Part shown: in pieces, positions 27,698 to 39,184 of the stretch
Position numbering within the stretch: position 1 is the stretch's first letter
Layout of the letters: each line of letters starts with the position of its first letter
Source of the DNA: Bacillus sp. SD075
Lineage (GTDB): Bacteria > Bacillota > Bacilli > Bacillales > DSM-1321
Assembly: GCF_017355165.1 (NCBI RefSeq)
Contig: NZ_JADILK010000003.1
Location: forward strand, 124,001-188,000
Length of the DNA stretch: 64,000 nucleotides
Direction: 5' to 3'
Made by a program: the position numbers and the translations under genes
The notes under the pieces: model-generated
Databases searched by the model: none
Told to the model about the DNA's origin: nothing
The model's input: only the letters and a program-made list of their open reading frames with translations

Positions 27698-29731
27698 TTA
27701 TTCTGGATAAGAGACGGCTTGGTCGATGATGACCTGATTGTCCCGCATGACTTTATATCCTGCTTTCTTATCCGGGGAAACCATTAATTCGATCGTTCTA
27801 TTGGCATTTTCCACGATAAAGAAAGTTTCTTTGGGCTCCGTCATGCTATTATTGATATCCTCAATGAAAATTTGTATTTTTTGCGCTTTGCCTGGTTCAA
27901 CCGGTTCATACTCGATTTTAACTTCCTCCGTTACACTCTTAGGAGGAATCTCTTCTTTCCCTTTTGAAAGGACTACTTTCACAGTACTTCCCTTTTCCAC
28001 CTTCGTTGCAGGTTCCGGTGACTGAGAAATAACAAGCCCCTCTGCTACGGAATCATCATAGACTTCTTCTTCGACCTCAACCTTTATTCCACTCTCACTT
28101 GAATAATCATTAAGGCCAGCTTCATTGAACCCCGTTAAGTTCTTCAAGCTAAGCAGATCTTCCCCTTTACTGACCGTTAACTCAAGTTCCGTTTCGGATG
28201 GTATGATTTCAGTGGCACCCGAAGGCGATTGTTCTATGATCGTGCCGGCAGCACTGTCATCATATTTTTCAGTCACGCTTATGTTTTTGAATCCCATTTT
28301 ATCAAGCAGGGATTTAACATCAGAGTAGTCTCGACCTTCATAGCTGGACAATGAAATCGTCTCCTTACCAATACTTTGATAAATATCGATTTCTGCGCCT
28401 TCCTTGACCGTCTTACCTTCCTTAGGGTTGGTTTTAATCACAAGCCCAGCTTCAACCTCTTCATCTTCAATCTCGATCGTTTCTCCAATTTCCAAATCCA
28501 ATTCAAGCAGATCAGTAATGGCATCATCCAATTCTTTCCCTTTAAGGTCAGGGATCGTCACTTCCTTCGAAACAAGGAGAGGAGGTAAAACAGTGACAGA
28601 TAAAACAGCAAGCAGGGCGAGAACCAAAAAGGTGGTTACCAAGATGGCAGGCATATTCTTTCGTTTTTTACCTTTGTGTTCCGACTTACTTTTTTGTTTC
28701 TTCTGTTTCTTTTGTTTTTTCTGTTTCTTTTTCGATTTACTCTCTGCCTCTGATTCACTTTCTTCTTCGTCCGCATAGACTAATGTATTTTTTTCAGGAC
28801 CCCTAATGATTGTCTCATCGATGCTTGAAAGTTGATCATCCGTTATGACGGGGATGGCTTTTGTTGCATCATGATCTTCGGGAATCGCAAAAGGCAGTTC
28901 ATTTGAACGCTCCGGATTAAGCGACGTCCGCATGTCATCTTCCATTGAGTCCACGCTCTCATAGCGGTAATATGAATCTTTGGCTGTCGCTTTCAAGATA
29001 ATATTTTCCACACTCTGAGGTATTTCAGAGTTCCAGCGTTTTGGCGAAGGAGTTTCCGATTGTAAATGTTTAAGAGCTATCGAAACGGCTGATTCACCCG
29101 AAAAAGGCAATCTCCCCGTCAATAATTCAAACATGACGATTCCAAGTGAATAAATGTCGGATTTCTTATTGGCCATACCGCCTCTGGCCTGTTCAGGAGA
29201 TAGATAATGAACCGAGCCCAAGACTGCGTTGGTCTGCGTTATGTTTGTTGCACTTAGGGCCAATGCAATTCCAAAGTCCGTAATCTTGACGGTTCCTTCT
29301 TTATCAATCAAAATGTTCTGTGGCTTGATGTCACGATGGATGATCCCATTATGATGGGCATGGGAAATCGCTGCCGTTATTTGCTTCATGATATCCAAGG
29401 CTTCATCAATTGGGATTGGATAATATTTTTGTATGTACTGCTTAAGCGTAAAACCGTCCACGTACTCCATTACAATATAATAGATGGAATCTTCTTCACC
29501 AACATCATAAATACTTACGATATTTGGATGGGCCAAACTGGTTGCCGATTGGGCTTCCCGATTGAAGCGCTTGATGAACTCTTCGTCATTATTAAAATCC
29601 ATGCGAAGGATTTTCAATGCAACATCCCTATCTAAGATCATATCCCTTGCAAGATAAACATTCGCCATACCGCCGCCGCCGACCATCTCGATCAGTTTAT
29701 AACGGCCGTTGATTCTTCTACCAATCAACAT
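27698..29731 (-). CDS. prkC: Ser/Thr protein kinase PrkC with PASTA repeats
   Basis: PrkC is a membrane receptor kinase that responds to muropeptides and promotes germination and stationary-phase survival. The 677-residue protein has the kinase domain at about 1-270 (glycine loop GGGGMANVY, Lys40, HRDIKPQN with Asp134, DFG 152-154), an acidic then Lys/Gln-rich linker (four KKQ-like repeats at 335-347), one membrane helix at about 361-387, and three extracellular PASTA repeats from about 390 to 590. A further beta-rich domain follows. Start is five bases after prpC. Confidence 0.97.
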   Translation of the reverse strand: MLIGRRINGRYKLIEMVGGGGMANVYLARDMILDRDVALKILRMDFNNDEEFIKRFNREAQSATSLAHPNIVSIYDVGEEDSIYYIVMEYVDGFTLKQYIQKYYPIPIDEALDIMKQITAAISHAHHNGIIHRDIKPQNILIDKEGTVKITDFGIALALSATNITQTNAVLGSVHYLSPEQARGGMANKKSDIYSLGIVMFELLTGRLPFSGESAVSIALKHLQSETPSPKRWNSEIPQSVENIILKATAKDSYYRYESVDSMEDDMRTSLNPERSNELPFAIPEDHDATKAIPVITDDQLSSIDETIIRGPEKNTLVYADEEESESEAESKSKKKQKKQKKQKKQKSKSEHKGKKRKNMPAILVTTFLVLALLAVLSVTVLPPLLVSKEVTIPDLKGKELDDAITDLLELDLEIGETIEIEDEEVEAGLVIKTNPKEGKTVKEGAEIDIYQSIGKETISLSSYEGRDYSDVKSLLDKMGFKNISVTEKYDDSAAGTIIEQSPSGATEIIPSETELELTVSKGEDLLSLKNLTGFNEAGLNDYSSESGIKVEVEEEVYDDSVAEGLVISQSPEPATKVEKGSTVKVVLSKGKEEIPPKSVTEEVKIEYEPVEPGKAQKIQIFIEDINNSMTEPKETFFIVENANRTIELMVSPDKKAGYKVMRDNQVIIDQAVSYPE

Positions 29732-29736
29732 TCAAT

Positions 29737-30486
29737 TCACCTGCTTTCACTTTCTTCAGTAAATTGAACAAGCACAAGTGTGATATTATCTTCCCCACCG
29801 TAGTGATTGGCCTTATCTATTAATGAATTGGCCATTTCTTCAAGTGGCCGTCCATTGGTTACCGTTTCTTCCAGTTCCTGTTCACTCACTTTATTCGTCA
29901 AACCATCCGAACAGAGCAATAGTAAATCATTCTCTTCGAAGATAACCGTCAAAATGTCCATTTCCACTTGTATTTCCGTTCCCAAGGCTCGTAATAAAAC
30001 ATTTTTCCGTGGATGGTTTTCTGCATCTTCCTTCGAAATCTGCCCGGAACGGACCAGTTCATTAACAAGTGAATGATCTTCCGTGACCTGCTTAAAACCA
30101 CTCTCATTATACAAATAACATCGGCTGTCCCCAATATTGGCAATGGTAGCAAACTTGTCTGTGCAAATGGCTGCAACAATAGTGGTCCCCATGCCCTTAC
30201 ATTCCGTATTCGCTTCTGCATGTTCAAAAAGCAACTGATTGACCAAGAAGATTTGCTGCTTCAGCCAATCCTCGGCATCATTTGCCGTTTCGATGCCGGT
30301 GGATACTTCCCAGCCCTTTTTCAGAAGGTCTATCGTCATTGCACTGGCTACATCCCCGGCACGGTGGCCGCCCATGCCATCTGCAACGATGGCAAGGCGA
30401 ATGCCTTCCGAGTTCTTAAAGATCCCGCCATTATCTTCATTATGCTGGCGGACTTTTCCACGGTCTGTCCTAAATATTGCCCTCAT
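29737..30486 (-). CDS. prpC: PP2C-type Ser/Thr phosphatase PrpC
   Basis: PrpC removes phosphate from PrkC and its targets. The 249-residue PP2C fold shows RTDRGKVRQHNEDN, DGMGGHRAGDVAS, NIGDSRCYL, LCSDGLTN and GGEDNITLV, including the metal-binding Asp residues. The ATG at 30486 follows GAGGTGA, which overlaps the rlmN stop; the frame is open to 30552 but that extension lies in rlmN. The prpC-prkC pair is the usual one. Confidence 0.97.
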   Translation of the reverse strand: MRAIFRTDRGKVRQHNEDNGGIFKNSEGIRLAIVADGMGGHRAGDVASAMTIDLLKKGWEVSTGIETANDAEDWLKQQIFLVNQLLFEHAEANTECKGMGTTIVAAICTDKFATIANIGDSRCYLYNESGFKQVTEDHSLVNELVRSGQISKEDAENHPRKNVLLRALGTEIQVEMDILTVIFEENDLLLLCSDGLTNKVSEQELEETVTNGRPLEEMANSLIDKANHYGGEDNITLVLVQFTEESESR

Positions 30487-30490
30487 AGGG

Positions 30491-31585
30491 TCACCTCGTC
30501 TCTTCTTTGCGCTCCTTGGCCCGAAGCTGGCCGCAGGCTGCGTCAATATCACTGCCTTGTTCCCTTCTGATCGTTACATTAATGCCGCGCTTCTTCAATG
30601 TTTTTTCAAACTCAAAAATTTGATCCCGAGGTGTACGTACATAGTTGCGTTCAGGTACATAGTTGACCGGTATTAAGTTGACATGGCATTTTATTCCGGT
30701 TATTAAATTTGCTAATTCTTCTGCGTGCTCCACTGTATCATTTTCGCCACCGAATAGACCATATTCAAAACTTACGCGGCGCCCTGTTTTTTCTGTATAG
30801 TATTTAATGGCTTCAATCAAGTCTGGAAGTTTGTAGGCTTTATTGATCGGCATCAATTTACTTCTCAATTCCGTGTTCGGTGCGTGAAGGGAAACAGCAA
30901 AGTTTATTTGCATGCTTTCTTCGGCAAACTTATAGATCTTAGGTATGATTCCACTTGTGGAAACGGTAATATGACGTGCCCCGATGTTCAAGCCCTTTTC
31001 ATGGTTTATATTCTTCAGGAAAGACATCATATTGTCATAGTTATCAAACGGTTCACCGATTCCCATGATAACAACAGAACTAACGCGTTCTTCCGATTCG
31101 TCAAGTGCTTGCTGAACTTTAACGACCTGGGCAACAATTTCCCCTGATTCAAGATTCCGCTTTAAACCGCCAAGTGTCGACGCACAGAATGTACAGCCAA
31201 TTCTGCAGCCTACCTGCGTTGTCACGCAAATGGAGTTTCCATATTCATGGCGCATCAGCACCGTTTCAATCGAATATCCATCATGGAGTTCAAATAAAAA
31301 CTTTATCGTTCCGTCATTTGACGTTTGCTGAATCAACGTTTTCAATGTTGTGAAGGTGAATTGTGATTCCAGCTTATCCCGTAATGTTTTCGAAAGGTTG
31401 GACATATCTTCAAAACTGGAGACACGCTTTTTGTAAAGCCAGTCATATACTTGATCGGCACGGAATGCCTTCTCTCCATTTTGAATAAGCCATTCTTTAA
31501 TTTGGTGAAGCTCTAATGAGTAGATCGATGGCTTTTCAGGTGTCGTGTCTTTTCTTACTCTTGATGATTTAGTTATTTCTGCCAT
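30491..31585 (-). CDS. rlmN: Dual-specificity RNA methyltransferase RlmN
   Basis: RlmN is a radical-SAM enzyme that methylates C2 of A2503 in 23S rRNA and A37 in some tRNAs. The 364-residue protein has the cluster motif Cys127-x3-Cys131-x2-Cys134 in [24 protein letters not shown], and a late Cys in DAACGQLR that acts as catalytic Cys. A2503 specificity is at C2 (RlmN), not C8 (Cfr), by overall family resemblance. It overlaps the rsmB stop by one base. Confidence 0.96.
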   Translation of the reverse strand: MAEITKSSRVRKDTTPEKPSIYSLELHQIKEWLIQNGEKAFRADQVYDWLYKKRVSSFEDMSNLSKTLRDKLESQFTFTTLKTLIQQTSNDGTIKFLFELHDGYSIETVLMRHEYGNSICVTTQVGCRIGCTFCASTLGGLKRNLESGEIVAQVVKVQQALDESEERVSSVVIMGIGEPFDNYDNMMSFLKNINHEKGLNIGARHITVSTSGIIPKIYKFAEESMQINFAVSLHAPNTELRSKLMPINKAYKLPDLIEAIKYYTEKTGRRVSFEYGLFGGENDTVEHAEELANLITGIKCHVNLIPVNYVPERNYVRTPRDQIFEFEKTLKKRGINVTIRREQGSDIDAACGQLRAKERKEETR

Positions 31586-32937
31586 TACAGCACCTTCTTT
31601 CTAAAACTCGCAATAAAGAATCCGTCACTGCTAAAATATTGCGGAAAAACTTGCAGCGTATGACCTTCGATAAATGGCTGAACGCTTTCAGGCATTCTTG
31701 TGGACAAGGTTGCATCGCTTTCAAAATCCGGATGGCTTTCCAAAAATGCCGCAGCGACTTTTTCATTTTCTTCTTTATCCACCGTACAGGTACTATATAC
31801 TAACCTCCCGCCTTGCTTAACAAGCGGGGCAGCCGATTCCAATAATTGTTTTTGTATACTTGAGAGTTTCATTATATCATCTTTTGTTTTAGTGTACTTT
31901 ACATCAGGCTTCCGGCGCATGACTCCCAACCCAGAACATGGTGCATCGATCAGGACCCTGTCAAACCCTTCCTTATTAAAGTGTTCTTGCACTTTTCTGC
32001 TATCAAGGGCCATTGTCTTAATGTTGTTTCTGAGTTTCAGGCGCTCCGCCTGCTCTTTAATGAGCTTGACCTTATGCTCATGAAGGTCGAGGGCATATAC
32101 TTGTCCAGTGGTCAAGCCTTCTGCGATATGTGTCGTTTTCCCTCCAGGTGCAGCACAGCAATCAAGTACAGCATCATTTTCATTCGCACCCAATGCATGT
32201 GCTACAAGCATTGAACTCTCGTCCTGAATAGATAAATATCCCAATTTATAGCTTTCTGAATGAGCAAGATTCCCTTTATAACTGACAATTCCTTCAGGAA
32301 CGACTTCACTTGCTTCCACATCAAATCCTTCTTCCGTTAATATGCTGATTAGTTCACGGCGTGAAATCTTCTTTAAATTAACCCGTCCCGTCTGTAATGG
32401 TGCCGTTAAGTTTATTTCACACATTTCCTTGGTTTTTTCATAACCAAATTGCTCTACCCAACGCTTGACCAACCAAATTGGATGACTTACTTCTATGGAA
32501 AGCCGTTCCAGTTCATCTTTAATATCATCTAAAGAAGGAACACCATTTCTTTGAATATTACGAAGCACACCATTCACCATGGAAGATGTACCCTTGTGAC
32601 CGCGCTTTTTGGATATTTCGACAGCCTCGAATATGATTGCATGATCAGGCACTTTGTCTAAATAGACCATTTGATAAACGGAAAGTCTGAGTAAGTTGAT
32701 GACCCAGCTTTGCGTTTTTTTAGGTTGTTTAATATACGGTCCCAAATAATAATCCAAAGTCATCTTCCGCTGAATGGTACCGTAGCTTATTTCTGTAAGC
32801 AAACCGCTGTCCACGGCGGATAACTGGTGCTTTTTAATCAAGTTGTTCAATAATAGGTTACTGTAGGATTGGTTTTTCTCTACAGATTCCAAAATATCGA
32901 GAGCGATTTCACGTACTCCCTTTTTAGTTTGCTTCAT
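31585..32937 (-). CDS. rsmB: 16S rRNA (cytosine967-C5)-methyltransferase RsmB
   Basis: The 450-residue protein has an N-terminal NusB-like RNA-binding domain (about 1-145) and a C-terminal SAM domain with [27 protein letters not shown] and [12 protein letters not shown]; Cys residues in the last two motifs are the catalytic pair. It overlaps fmt by 14 bases, as is common in this order. Confidence 0.96.
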   Translation of the reverse strand: MKQTKKGVREIALDILESVEKNQSYSNLLLNNLIKKHQLSAVDSGLLTEISYGTIQRKMTLDYYLGPYIKQPKKTQSWVINLLRLSVYQMVYLDKVPDHAIIFEAVEISKKRGHKGTSSMVNGVLRNIQRNGVPSLDDIKDELERLSIEVSHPIWLVKRWVEQFGYEKTKEMCEINLTAPLQTGRVNLKKISRRELISILTEEGFDVEASEVVPEGIVSYKGNLAHSESYKLGYLSIQDESSMLVAHALGANENDAVLDCCAAPGGKTTHIAEGLTTGQVYALDLHEHKVKLIKEQAERLKLRNNIKTMALDSRKVQEHFNKEGFDRVLIDAPCSGLGVMRRKPDVKYTKTKDDIMKLSSIQKQLLESAAPLVKQGGRLVYSTCTVDKEENEKVAAAFLESHPDFESDATLSTRMPESVQPFIEGHTLQVFPQYFSSDGFFIASFRKKVL

Positions 32938-33883
32938 TATGTTCTCCTAACTTCATGCCTGCTTTAATGAACGCCCCGGCTCCGAGCAAGTAATCTTTCG
33001 ACAGCATTTTTTTCTTTCCTGAAGGCTGCACTTCTGTTACTAGTATTGCCGTCTCATTACCTGTCGAAACGATGAAACCATCATTTTGTATATCAATGAC
33101 CGTGCCCGGCAAGGCCTGTTTGCCGTCTTCAAGTTTCTTTACTTGCCAAATTTTCAATATCGAACCGTCTAAGGTTGTATAAGCAACAGGCCAAGGATTC
33201 AGGCCGCGTACATGGTTATAGATGTCTTCCCCTGATTTCGACCAGTCGATTTTTTCCTCCGACCGTTTGATATTAGGTGCAAAAGACGCTTTAGCCTCAT
33301 CTTGCTTGATCGCCTGTAACTCATCATTAATAAGTTTCGGAAGTGTCTCTGCAAGTAAATCCGACCCTATCTTGCTTAATTTATCATGCAGTGTACCGAC
33401 ATTGTCTTCTTCCTCTATAGTAACTGCGGCCTGAGACAATATATCACCGGCATCTAATTTTTCCGCCATATACATGATGGTTATCCCAGTCTTTTCTTTC
33501 CCCTGTAAAATGGAATAATGGATGGGTGCCCCTCCACGCAGTTCAGGAAGCAGGGAGGCATGTACATTAATACAACCGTACTTAGGGGCATCCAACAATT
33601 CATTCGGAAGGATTTGTCCGAAAGCCGCCGTCACCACTAAGTCAGCATTCAATGCAATGATCTTTTCAAGTTCTTCTTTTTCACGTATTTTTTCGGGCTG
33701 ATAAACGGGAATCCCCTGCTTTTCGGCTTCGACCTTAACTGGCGGTGGCGTTAGCACCTTTTTGCGTCCTACTGGACGGTCGGGCTGTGTGACAACAGCG
33801 ATCACATCATACCCTTCATCAATGATTCTTTTCAATACCGGAACTGAAAAGTCCGGTGTACCCATAAAAATAATTTTTGTCAT
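32924..33883 (-). CDS. fmt: Methionyl-tRNA formyltransferase
   Basis: Fmt formylates initiator Met-tRNA. The 319-residue protein starts [17 protein letters not shown], with the active-site segment [21 protein letters not shown] and a C-terminal tRNA-binding domain ([10 protein letters not shown] onward). It overlaps def by four bases; def and fmt perform opposite steps of formyl-Met handling. Confidence 0.97.
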   Translation of the reverse strand: MTKIIFMGTPDFSVPVLKRIIDEGYDVIAVVTQPDRPVGRKKVLTPPPVKVEAEKQGIPVYQPEKIREKEELEKIIALNADLVVTAAFGQILPNELLDAPKYGCINVHASLLPELRGGAPIHYSILQGKEKTGITIMYMAEKLDAGDILSQAAVTIEEEDNVGTLHDKLSKIGSDLLAETLPKLINDELQAIKQDEAKASFAPNIKRSEEKIDWSKSGEDIYNHVRGLNPWPVAYTTLDGSILKIWQVKKLEDGKQALPGTVIDIQNDGFIVSTGNETAILVTEVQPSGKKKMLSKDYLLGAGAFIKAGMKLGEHNEAN

Positions 33884-34365
33884 TCTTCTCCAAACCTTTC
33901 TAACTCTTCTTCCGAAATATACTGGGAAACCTTACTTGTAAATAAAACTCCTTGCAGATGGTCGATTTCGTGTTGAAGGGCCCTTGCGAGGAAGTCTTCC
34001 GCTTCTATCTCGAAAAAAGACCCTTTTCTGTCTTGTGCCCGAACTTTGACACGATATGGACGCGAAACTTCACCATATAAACTCGGGAAGCTCAAGCATC
34101 CTTCCACACCAGTCTGTTCGCCATCGATTTCCAGCACTACCGGATTAATCAGTTCGATTGCACCTGATCCTTCCTCTATTTCAACGACGGCCACTTGCTT
34201 TTTCACGCCAACCTGAGGTGCTGCAAGTCCAACGCCATCCGCCTCCACCATCGTTTCATACATGTTATTTAACAGCTTTGCCAACTTTTTATCAAAACTT
34301 GTTACTTTATCGCATTTTTGTTGTAAAATTTTTTCAGGAAACAAAACAATCGGTAAAATAGCCAA
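33880..34365 (-). CDS. def: Peptide deformylase
   Basis: Def removes the N-formyl group from new proteins. The three metal motifs are present: [17 protein letters not shown] (metal Cys) and QHEIDHLQG (two metal His and catalytic Glu). I chose a TTG start at 34365 ([10 protein letters not shown]), with AGGAGGG about 12 bases upstream, because it gives 161 residues, close to B. subtilis Def. The frame stays open to an ATG at 34449, but the extra 28 residues are hydrophobic and not family-like. Confidence 0.94.
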   Translation of the reverse strand: MAILPIVLFPEKILQQKCDKVTSFDKKLAKLLNNMYETMVEADGVGLAAPQVGVKKQVAVVEIEEGSGAIELINPVVLEIDGEQTGVEGCLSFPSLYGEVSRPYRVKVRAQDRKGSFFEIEAEDFLARALQHEIDHLQGVLFTSKVSQYISEEELERFGEE

Positions 34366-34460
34366 AATTAAAGGTACCCTCCTAGATATGAAAAACAACA
34401 CTTCATTATATAAAAACGCAAGCTGTAGCAGCTCGCGGTAATCATCCATCTCTTAAACAA

Positions 34461-36872
34461 TTACATCATGATCTGAGGATTTAAATCTATTGAAATCTGC
34501 AGATGATTCTGAGCGGTTTCTTTTTGGTAATGCTCCAAAAGAGTGCGTAAATGCTGATTCAGGTCAGGCTCTCGTTTGTATTTTATCAGACATTGATAGC
34601 GATATCTATTGTTGATTCGACTAATGGGCGAAGCAACCGGGCCCAATACGATAGAATCCCGATTCAATCGTGAGCCTAAATAATTGGTGATTTTCTCAGT
34701 TACACTCACCGTCTTCATTAAGTCTTCATGTGAAACGGTTATAAGGACAACATAATAATAGGGAGGGTAATGACTTTGCCTCCTTAGATGCATCTCCCGT
34801 TCATAAAAAGCATCATAATCCTGTAACGCAGAAAGCTCGATGCTGTAGTGCTCAGGCGTATAGGTTTGGATGACCACCTCTCCCGGAAGCTGATGACGTC
34901 CCGCCCTTCCGCTGACTTGAGTCAGCAGCTGGAATGTTTTTTCCGAAGAACGGAAATCAGGCAGATGTAGCATCGTATCAGCTGAAAGGACTCCAACAAG
35001 GGTGATATTAGGAAAATCAAGTCCCTTGGCAATCATTTGTGTGCCTAACAATATGTCGGCCTTCCCTTCACCAAAGGCATTCAGCAACCGTTCATGTGAA
35101 CCCTTCTTACTCGTCGTGTCAACATCCATTCGTATTACCCGTGCTTCAGGGAGGATTTTTGCAAGCTCCTCTTCAACTTTTTGAGTTCCTGTACCGAAGA
35201 ACCTTATATGTTCACTTTCACAATCAGGGCAAACGGAAGGCATTCCTTCTTCAAAGCCGCAATAATGGCATTTCATTATATCATTAAAGCGATGATATGT
35301 GAGTGAAATGTCACAATTAGGGCAGTTGATGACCAATCCGCAGCTTCGGCACATCACAAAGGAAGAATGTCCCCTTTTATTTAGCATCAGAACTGTTTGC
35401 TCCCCCTTCTCCAGCCGGTCTTTCAGCTTTGTAAAGAGCAGTTCCGAAAACATGGAACGATTTCCCGTTCTCAATTCTTCCCTCATATCTACAATATCCA
35501 CTGCCGGCAACGCATTTTTATTCATCCTCTGGCTAAGGGTCAATAATTTATAGACGTTTTTCTTGGCTCTCGCAAAAGATTCAAGTGTAGGTGTAGCGCT
35601 GCCAAGAATAACCGGACATCTATATGATTTTGCTCTTTCAATGGCGACGTCTCTGGCATGGTACCTTGGCGTTTCTTCTTGCTTATAACTGGATTCATGC
35701 TCTTCATCAATGATAACCAGTCCCAGGTTTTCAAAAGGAGCAAACACGGCTGAACGCGCGCCAACCACCACTTTTACTTCTTTACGGTGAATTTTTCGCC
35801 ATTCATCATATTTTTCACCTACGGATAAACCGCTATGCATGACAGCTACCTGCTCCCCAAATCGTTCCTTAAACCTTTTCACCGTTTGTGGCGTTAAAGA
35901 GATTTCAGGTACGAGCATGATGGCTTCCTTCCCTTTTTCGATGACAGAGGCAATTGCCTGTAGATACACTTCCGTTTTCCCGCTGCCGGTTACACCATAT
36001 AAAAGGAAAACATCATGTTCATCATAATGAATTTTCTCGTGGATGGGCTTCAAGGCAGCAGCTTGTTCAGCTGTTAGTGTAAAGGGAGTGGATTTTTCGA
36101 ACACACGGTTTTCATATGGATCACGGTATATTTCTTGGTCCATTTCCGCCAAGGCACCTTTTGACACTAGGGATTTGACGGTACCGCTTGATGTATTTAT
36201 CAATTCAAGCAATTCTTTTAACGGAATTGGTTCTTGATGTTCAATAAAATAATGAAGGAGTTCCTGTTGTTTTTTTGCATGGCTGGACATGGCCGATGCC
36301 ATTTCTTTCAGTTCCTTAGGGGAAAGCAAAGGTTTAATGACACGGACCGTCTTCTTATTAAGTCGGTTTTTCACATTATATACGAGCTCAAGATTGCCAT
36401 TTTGCATTTCCTTTTGGAAGAGGGAAGCGTCCTCCCCTTCAATCACGTCTTTCCATGATATTGAATCATTTTTCCCGAAAAGGTTTTGAATGAAGGGAGG
36501 GAGCTGATCCTTTTTATCTACAACGACTTTGATCACTTTTTCATACTTTGCTTTCATCGCTGCCGGAAGCATGGCCTGTAGCGCTGAAATTTTAAAACAC
36601 ATCGCCTCTTTGGTCAACCAGTCACCCAACTGAAGCAATTCACCATTGAGGATGGGCTCCAAATCCATTGGTTCTTTTATATAGCGTAATTTCGCAAAGT
36701 CGCTTTTAGCTTTTAATCCTGTGACGAAACCCTGCACCATTCTTGGGCCAAAAGGGACGATGACTCGCATTCCGGGCTTTATGACTTGATTCCACTTTTC
36801 AGGTATGCGATAGTCGAATTCCCGATCCGTTTGTTTAGCAGGTACATCCACGATGACGGATGCTATATCCAT
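34461..36872 (-). CDS. priA: Primosomal replication restart helicase PriA
   Basis: PriA reloads the replisome at repaired forks. The 803-residue protein has the N-terminal 3'-DNA-binding domain, Walker A GVTGSGKTEV, DEEH, the eight-Cys zinc region (CRSCGLVINCPNC, then CHYCGF and CPDC), and helicase motif QVSGRAGRH. Family names in Bacillus place it after coaBC; six bases separate them. Confidence 0.97.
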   Translation of the reverse strand: MDIASVIVDVPAKQTDREFDYRIPEKWNQVIKPGMRVIVPFGPRMVQGFVTGLKAKSDFAKLRYIKEPMDLEPILNGELLQLGDWLTKEAMCFKISALQAMLPAAMKAKYEKVIKVVVDKKDQLPPFIQNLFGKNDSISWKDVIEGEDASLFQKEMQNGNLELVYNVKNRLNKKTVRVIKPLLSPKELKEMASAMSSHAKKQQELLHYFIEHQEPIPLKELLELINTSSGTVKSLVSKGALAEMDQEIYRDPYENRVFEKSTPFTLTAEQAAALKPIHEKIHYDEHDVFLLYGVTGSGKTEVYLQAIASVIEKGKEAIMLVPEISLTPQTVKRFKERFGEQVAVMHSGLSVGEKYDEWRKIHRKEVKVVVGARSAVFAPFENLGLVIIDEEHESSYKQEETPRYHARDVAIERAKSYRCPVILGSATPTLESFARAKKNVYKLLTLSQRMNKNALPAVDIVDMREELRTGNRSMFSELLFTKLKDRLEKGEQTVLMLNKRGHSSFVMCRSCGLVINCPNCDISLTYHRFNDIMKCHYCGFEEGMPSVCPDCESEHIRFFGTGTQKVEEELAKILPEARVIRMDVDTTSKKGSHERLLNAFGEGKADILLGTQMIAKGLDFPNITLVGVLSADTMLHLPDFRSSEKTFQLLTQVSGRAGRHQLPGEVVIQTYTPEHYSIELSALQDYDAFYEREMHLRRQSHYPPYYYVVLITVSHEDLMKTVSVTEKITNYLGSRLNRDSIVLGPVASPISRINNRYRYQCLIKYKREPDLNQHLRTLLEHYQKETAQNHLQISIDLNPQIMM

Positions 36873-36878
36873 AAGACA

Positions 36879-38087
36879 TCATTCCTTTTGCTTGCGAGAT
36901 ACTTCTGCCAGGATGCTTTTAGCTATATCCGCTTTACTCATTTTTGGAAGTTCTGTCGCACTTCCATCTTTATCGTAAATGGTCACAATGTTCGTATCCG
37001 TTCCAAAACCTGCCCCTGCGACGGTAACATTATTGGCAACGATCATATCTGCATTCTTTTTGACTAATTTTCCTCTTGCGTATTCTTCAACGTTATTCGT
37101 TTCAGCAGCAAAACCTATCAAGATCTGATGAGTTTTATTTTCACCGAGTTCCTTAAGGATATCCTTTGTCCGTTCAAATTCAATCACATTTTCCCCTGGC
37201 TGCTTTTTCATCTTTTGAGCATGATAAATTTTCGGTTTATAGTCCGCCACTGCAGCCGTCATGATCACGACGTCACTGGAATCGAACTGATCGAATACCG
37301 CATAATACATATCAGCTGCTGATTCCACTGGTATTACTCTAGCCTTGGAAGGTGGCGTCAAGTTCACTGGGCCTGTAACCAATATTACCTCAGCGCCCAT
37401 TTCTATTGCTTGCTCAGCTAGGGCATAGCCCATTTTTCCGCTGGAATGATTCGTCACGTAACGCACCGGATCGATTGCTTCACGAGTCGGTCCTGCCGTT
37501 ATCAAATATTTCTTTCCTTTGAGAGGCTGTTGTCCTGATTTGTGTTCACCGAAGTATCGATTAAGGTGTTCTACGATTGTTTCTGGTTCCTCCAATCGTC
37601 CCTTCCCTACATAACCGCAGGCCAAATACCCTTCACCCGGTTCAATGAATTGATATCCAAACGACCGAAGTGTCTCCATATTTTTCTGAACCGCTGAGTG
37701 AGCGTACATGTGGACGTTCATTGCCGGCGCAACCCAAACAGGTGCTTCCGTTGCCAGTAGTGTGGTCGTGATCATATCATCCGCGATTCCATTTGCTACC
37801 TTACCAATGACATTCGCGGTTGCCGGAGCCAACAAGATGATATCAGCCCAATCAGCCAAGTCGATATGGGCTATGACTGAAGAATCCTTCTCATCAAAAG
37901 TATCTGTGTATACGTCATTTCTCGAAAGTGCTTGAAAGGTGAGCGGCGTCACGAATTTACGTGCCGATTCACTCATGATCACTTTAACATGTGCACCTTC
38001 CTGAGTTAACTTACTTGTCAGGGCAGCAGCCTTATATACAGCAATCCCGCCGGTGACACAAAGAAGTACTTTTTTATCGATAAGCAT
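36879..38087 (-). CDS. coaBC: Bifunctional phosphopantothenoylcysteine decarboxylase/synthetase
   Basis: CoaBC performs two steps of coenzyme A synthesis. The N-terminal flavoprotein CoaC half has the PAMNVHMY motif and the catalytic Cys in LACGYVGKGR; the CoaB half has ITAGPTREAIDPVRYVTNHS and the KKNADMIVANN segment with its Lys. Length (402) is normal. It is separated from rpoZ by 262 bases holding a REP-like inverted repeat. Confidence 0.96.
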   Translation of the reverse strand: MLIDKKVLLCVTGGIAVYKAAALTSKLTQEGAHVKVIMSESARKFVTPLTFQALSRNDVYTDTFDEKDSSVIAHIDLADWADIILLAPATANVIGKVANGIADDMITTTLLATEAPVWVAPAMNVHMYAHSAVQKNMETLRSFGYQFIEPGEGYLACGYVGKGRLEEPETIVEHLNRYFGEHKSGQQPLKGKKYLITAGPTREAIDPVRYVTNHSSGKMGYALAEQAIEMGAEVILVTGPVNLTPPSKARVIPVESAADMYYAVFDQFDSSDVVIMTAAVADYKPKIYHAQKMKKQPGENVIEFERTKDILKELGENKTHQILIGFAAETNNVEEYARGKLVKKNADMIVANNVTVAGAGFGTDTNIVTIYDKDGSATELPKMSKADIAKSILAEVSRKQKE

Positions 38088-38250
38088 GCAAATTTCCCCT
38101 AACTATACATTCTTTTATTTTAATTATGACGGAAAACCGAAGAAATTTCATTTGAAATGCGCAATCTCCTATGGTTTTCCCGAACATTCCATATCTTTGC
38201 CCATTTTAATCAATGACTTCCGGTACTTTTTTTTGAAACCAAAACAAACA

Positions 38251-38325
38251 GGCCTGACACCTTGGCCGCAGAAAAGGAAGCACTTTCCAAATGTAACGCT
38301 CCTGTTTGCTTTAGGGTGTCAGACC
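38251..38325. repeat. REP-like inverted repeat between rpoZ and coaBC
   Basis: GGCCTGACACC (38251-38261) and GGTGTCAGACC (38315-38325) are inverted copies with one mismatch, around 53 bases that hold a second pair ACAGG/CCTGT. Sequences of the GGTGTCAGACC type occur as dispersed repeats in Bacillus genomes (from memory). Nothing in the rest of the 262-base gap looks coding. Confidence 0.5.
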
Positions 38326-38349
38326 CGATAGGTCAAACTATGTGTTCTT

Positions 38350-38556
38350 TTAGTTTTCCTCGTAAGAATTATCGTAAGTCAATTTACCGGAATGAATTTC
38401 TTCAAGGGCACGGCCTACTGATTTATGGGAAACCGGTTTAGTTACGAGGCAATTATCTTTAATTTGCATTTCCCTGGCACGTTTAGCTGCCACTGATACA
38501 AGTGAGTATTTTGAATCGATTTTAAGTAATAGAGAATCAATTGATGGATATAACAT
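38350..38556 (-). CDS. rpoZ: RNA polymerase omega subunit
   Basis: Omega helps assemble and stabilise RNA polymerase. The 68-residue protein starts [10 protein letters not shown] and has the family core [14 protein letters not shown] and [10 protein letters not shown]. It begins three bases after gmk, the conserved pairing. Confidence 0.95.
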   Translation of the reverse strand: MLYPSIDSLLLKIDSKYSLVSVAAKRAREMQIKDNCLVTKPVSHKSVGRALEEIHSGKLTYDNSYEEN

Positions 38557-38559
38557 TAT

Positions 38560-39180
<621 letters not shown>

Positions 39181-39184
39181 TCAG

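Noticed and set aside
34366..34449. Longer Def N-terminus beginning at the ATG at 34449
   Set aside because: Adds 28 hydrophobic residues absent from the family and lacks a Shine-Dalgarno; the TTG at 34365 gives the normal length.
38053..38331. 92-codon plus-strand frame across the rpoZ-coaBC gap
   Set aside because: Begins inside coaBC on the opposite strand, has no ribosome-binding site and no recognisable composition.
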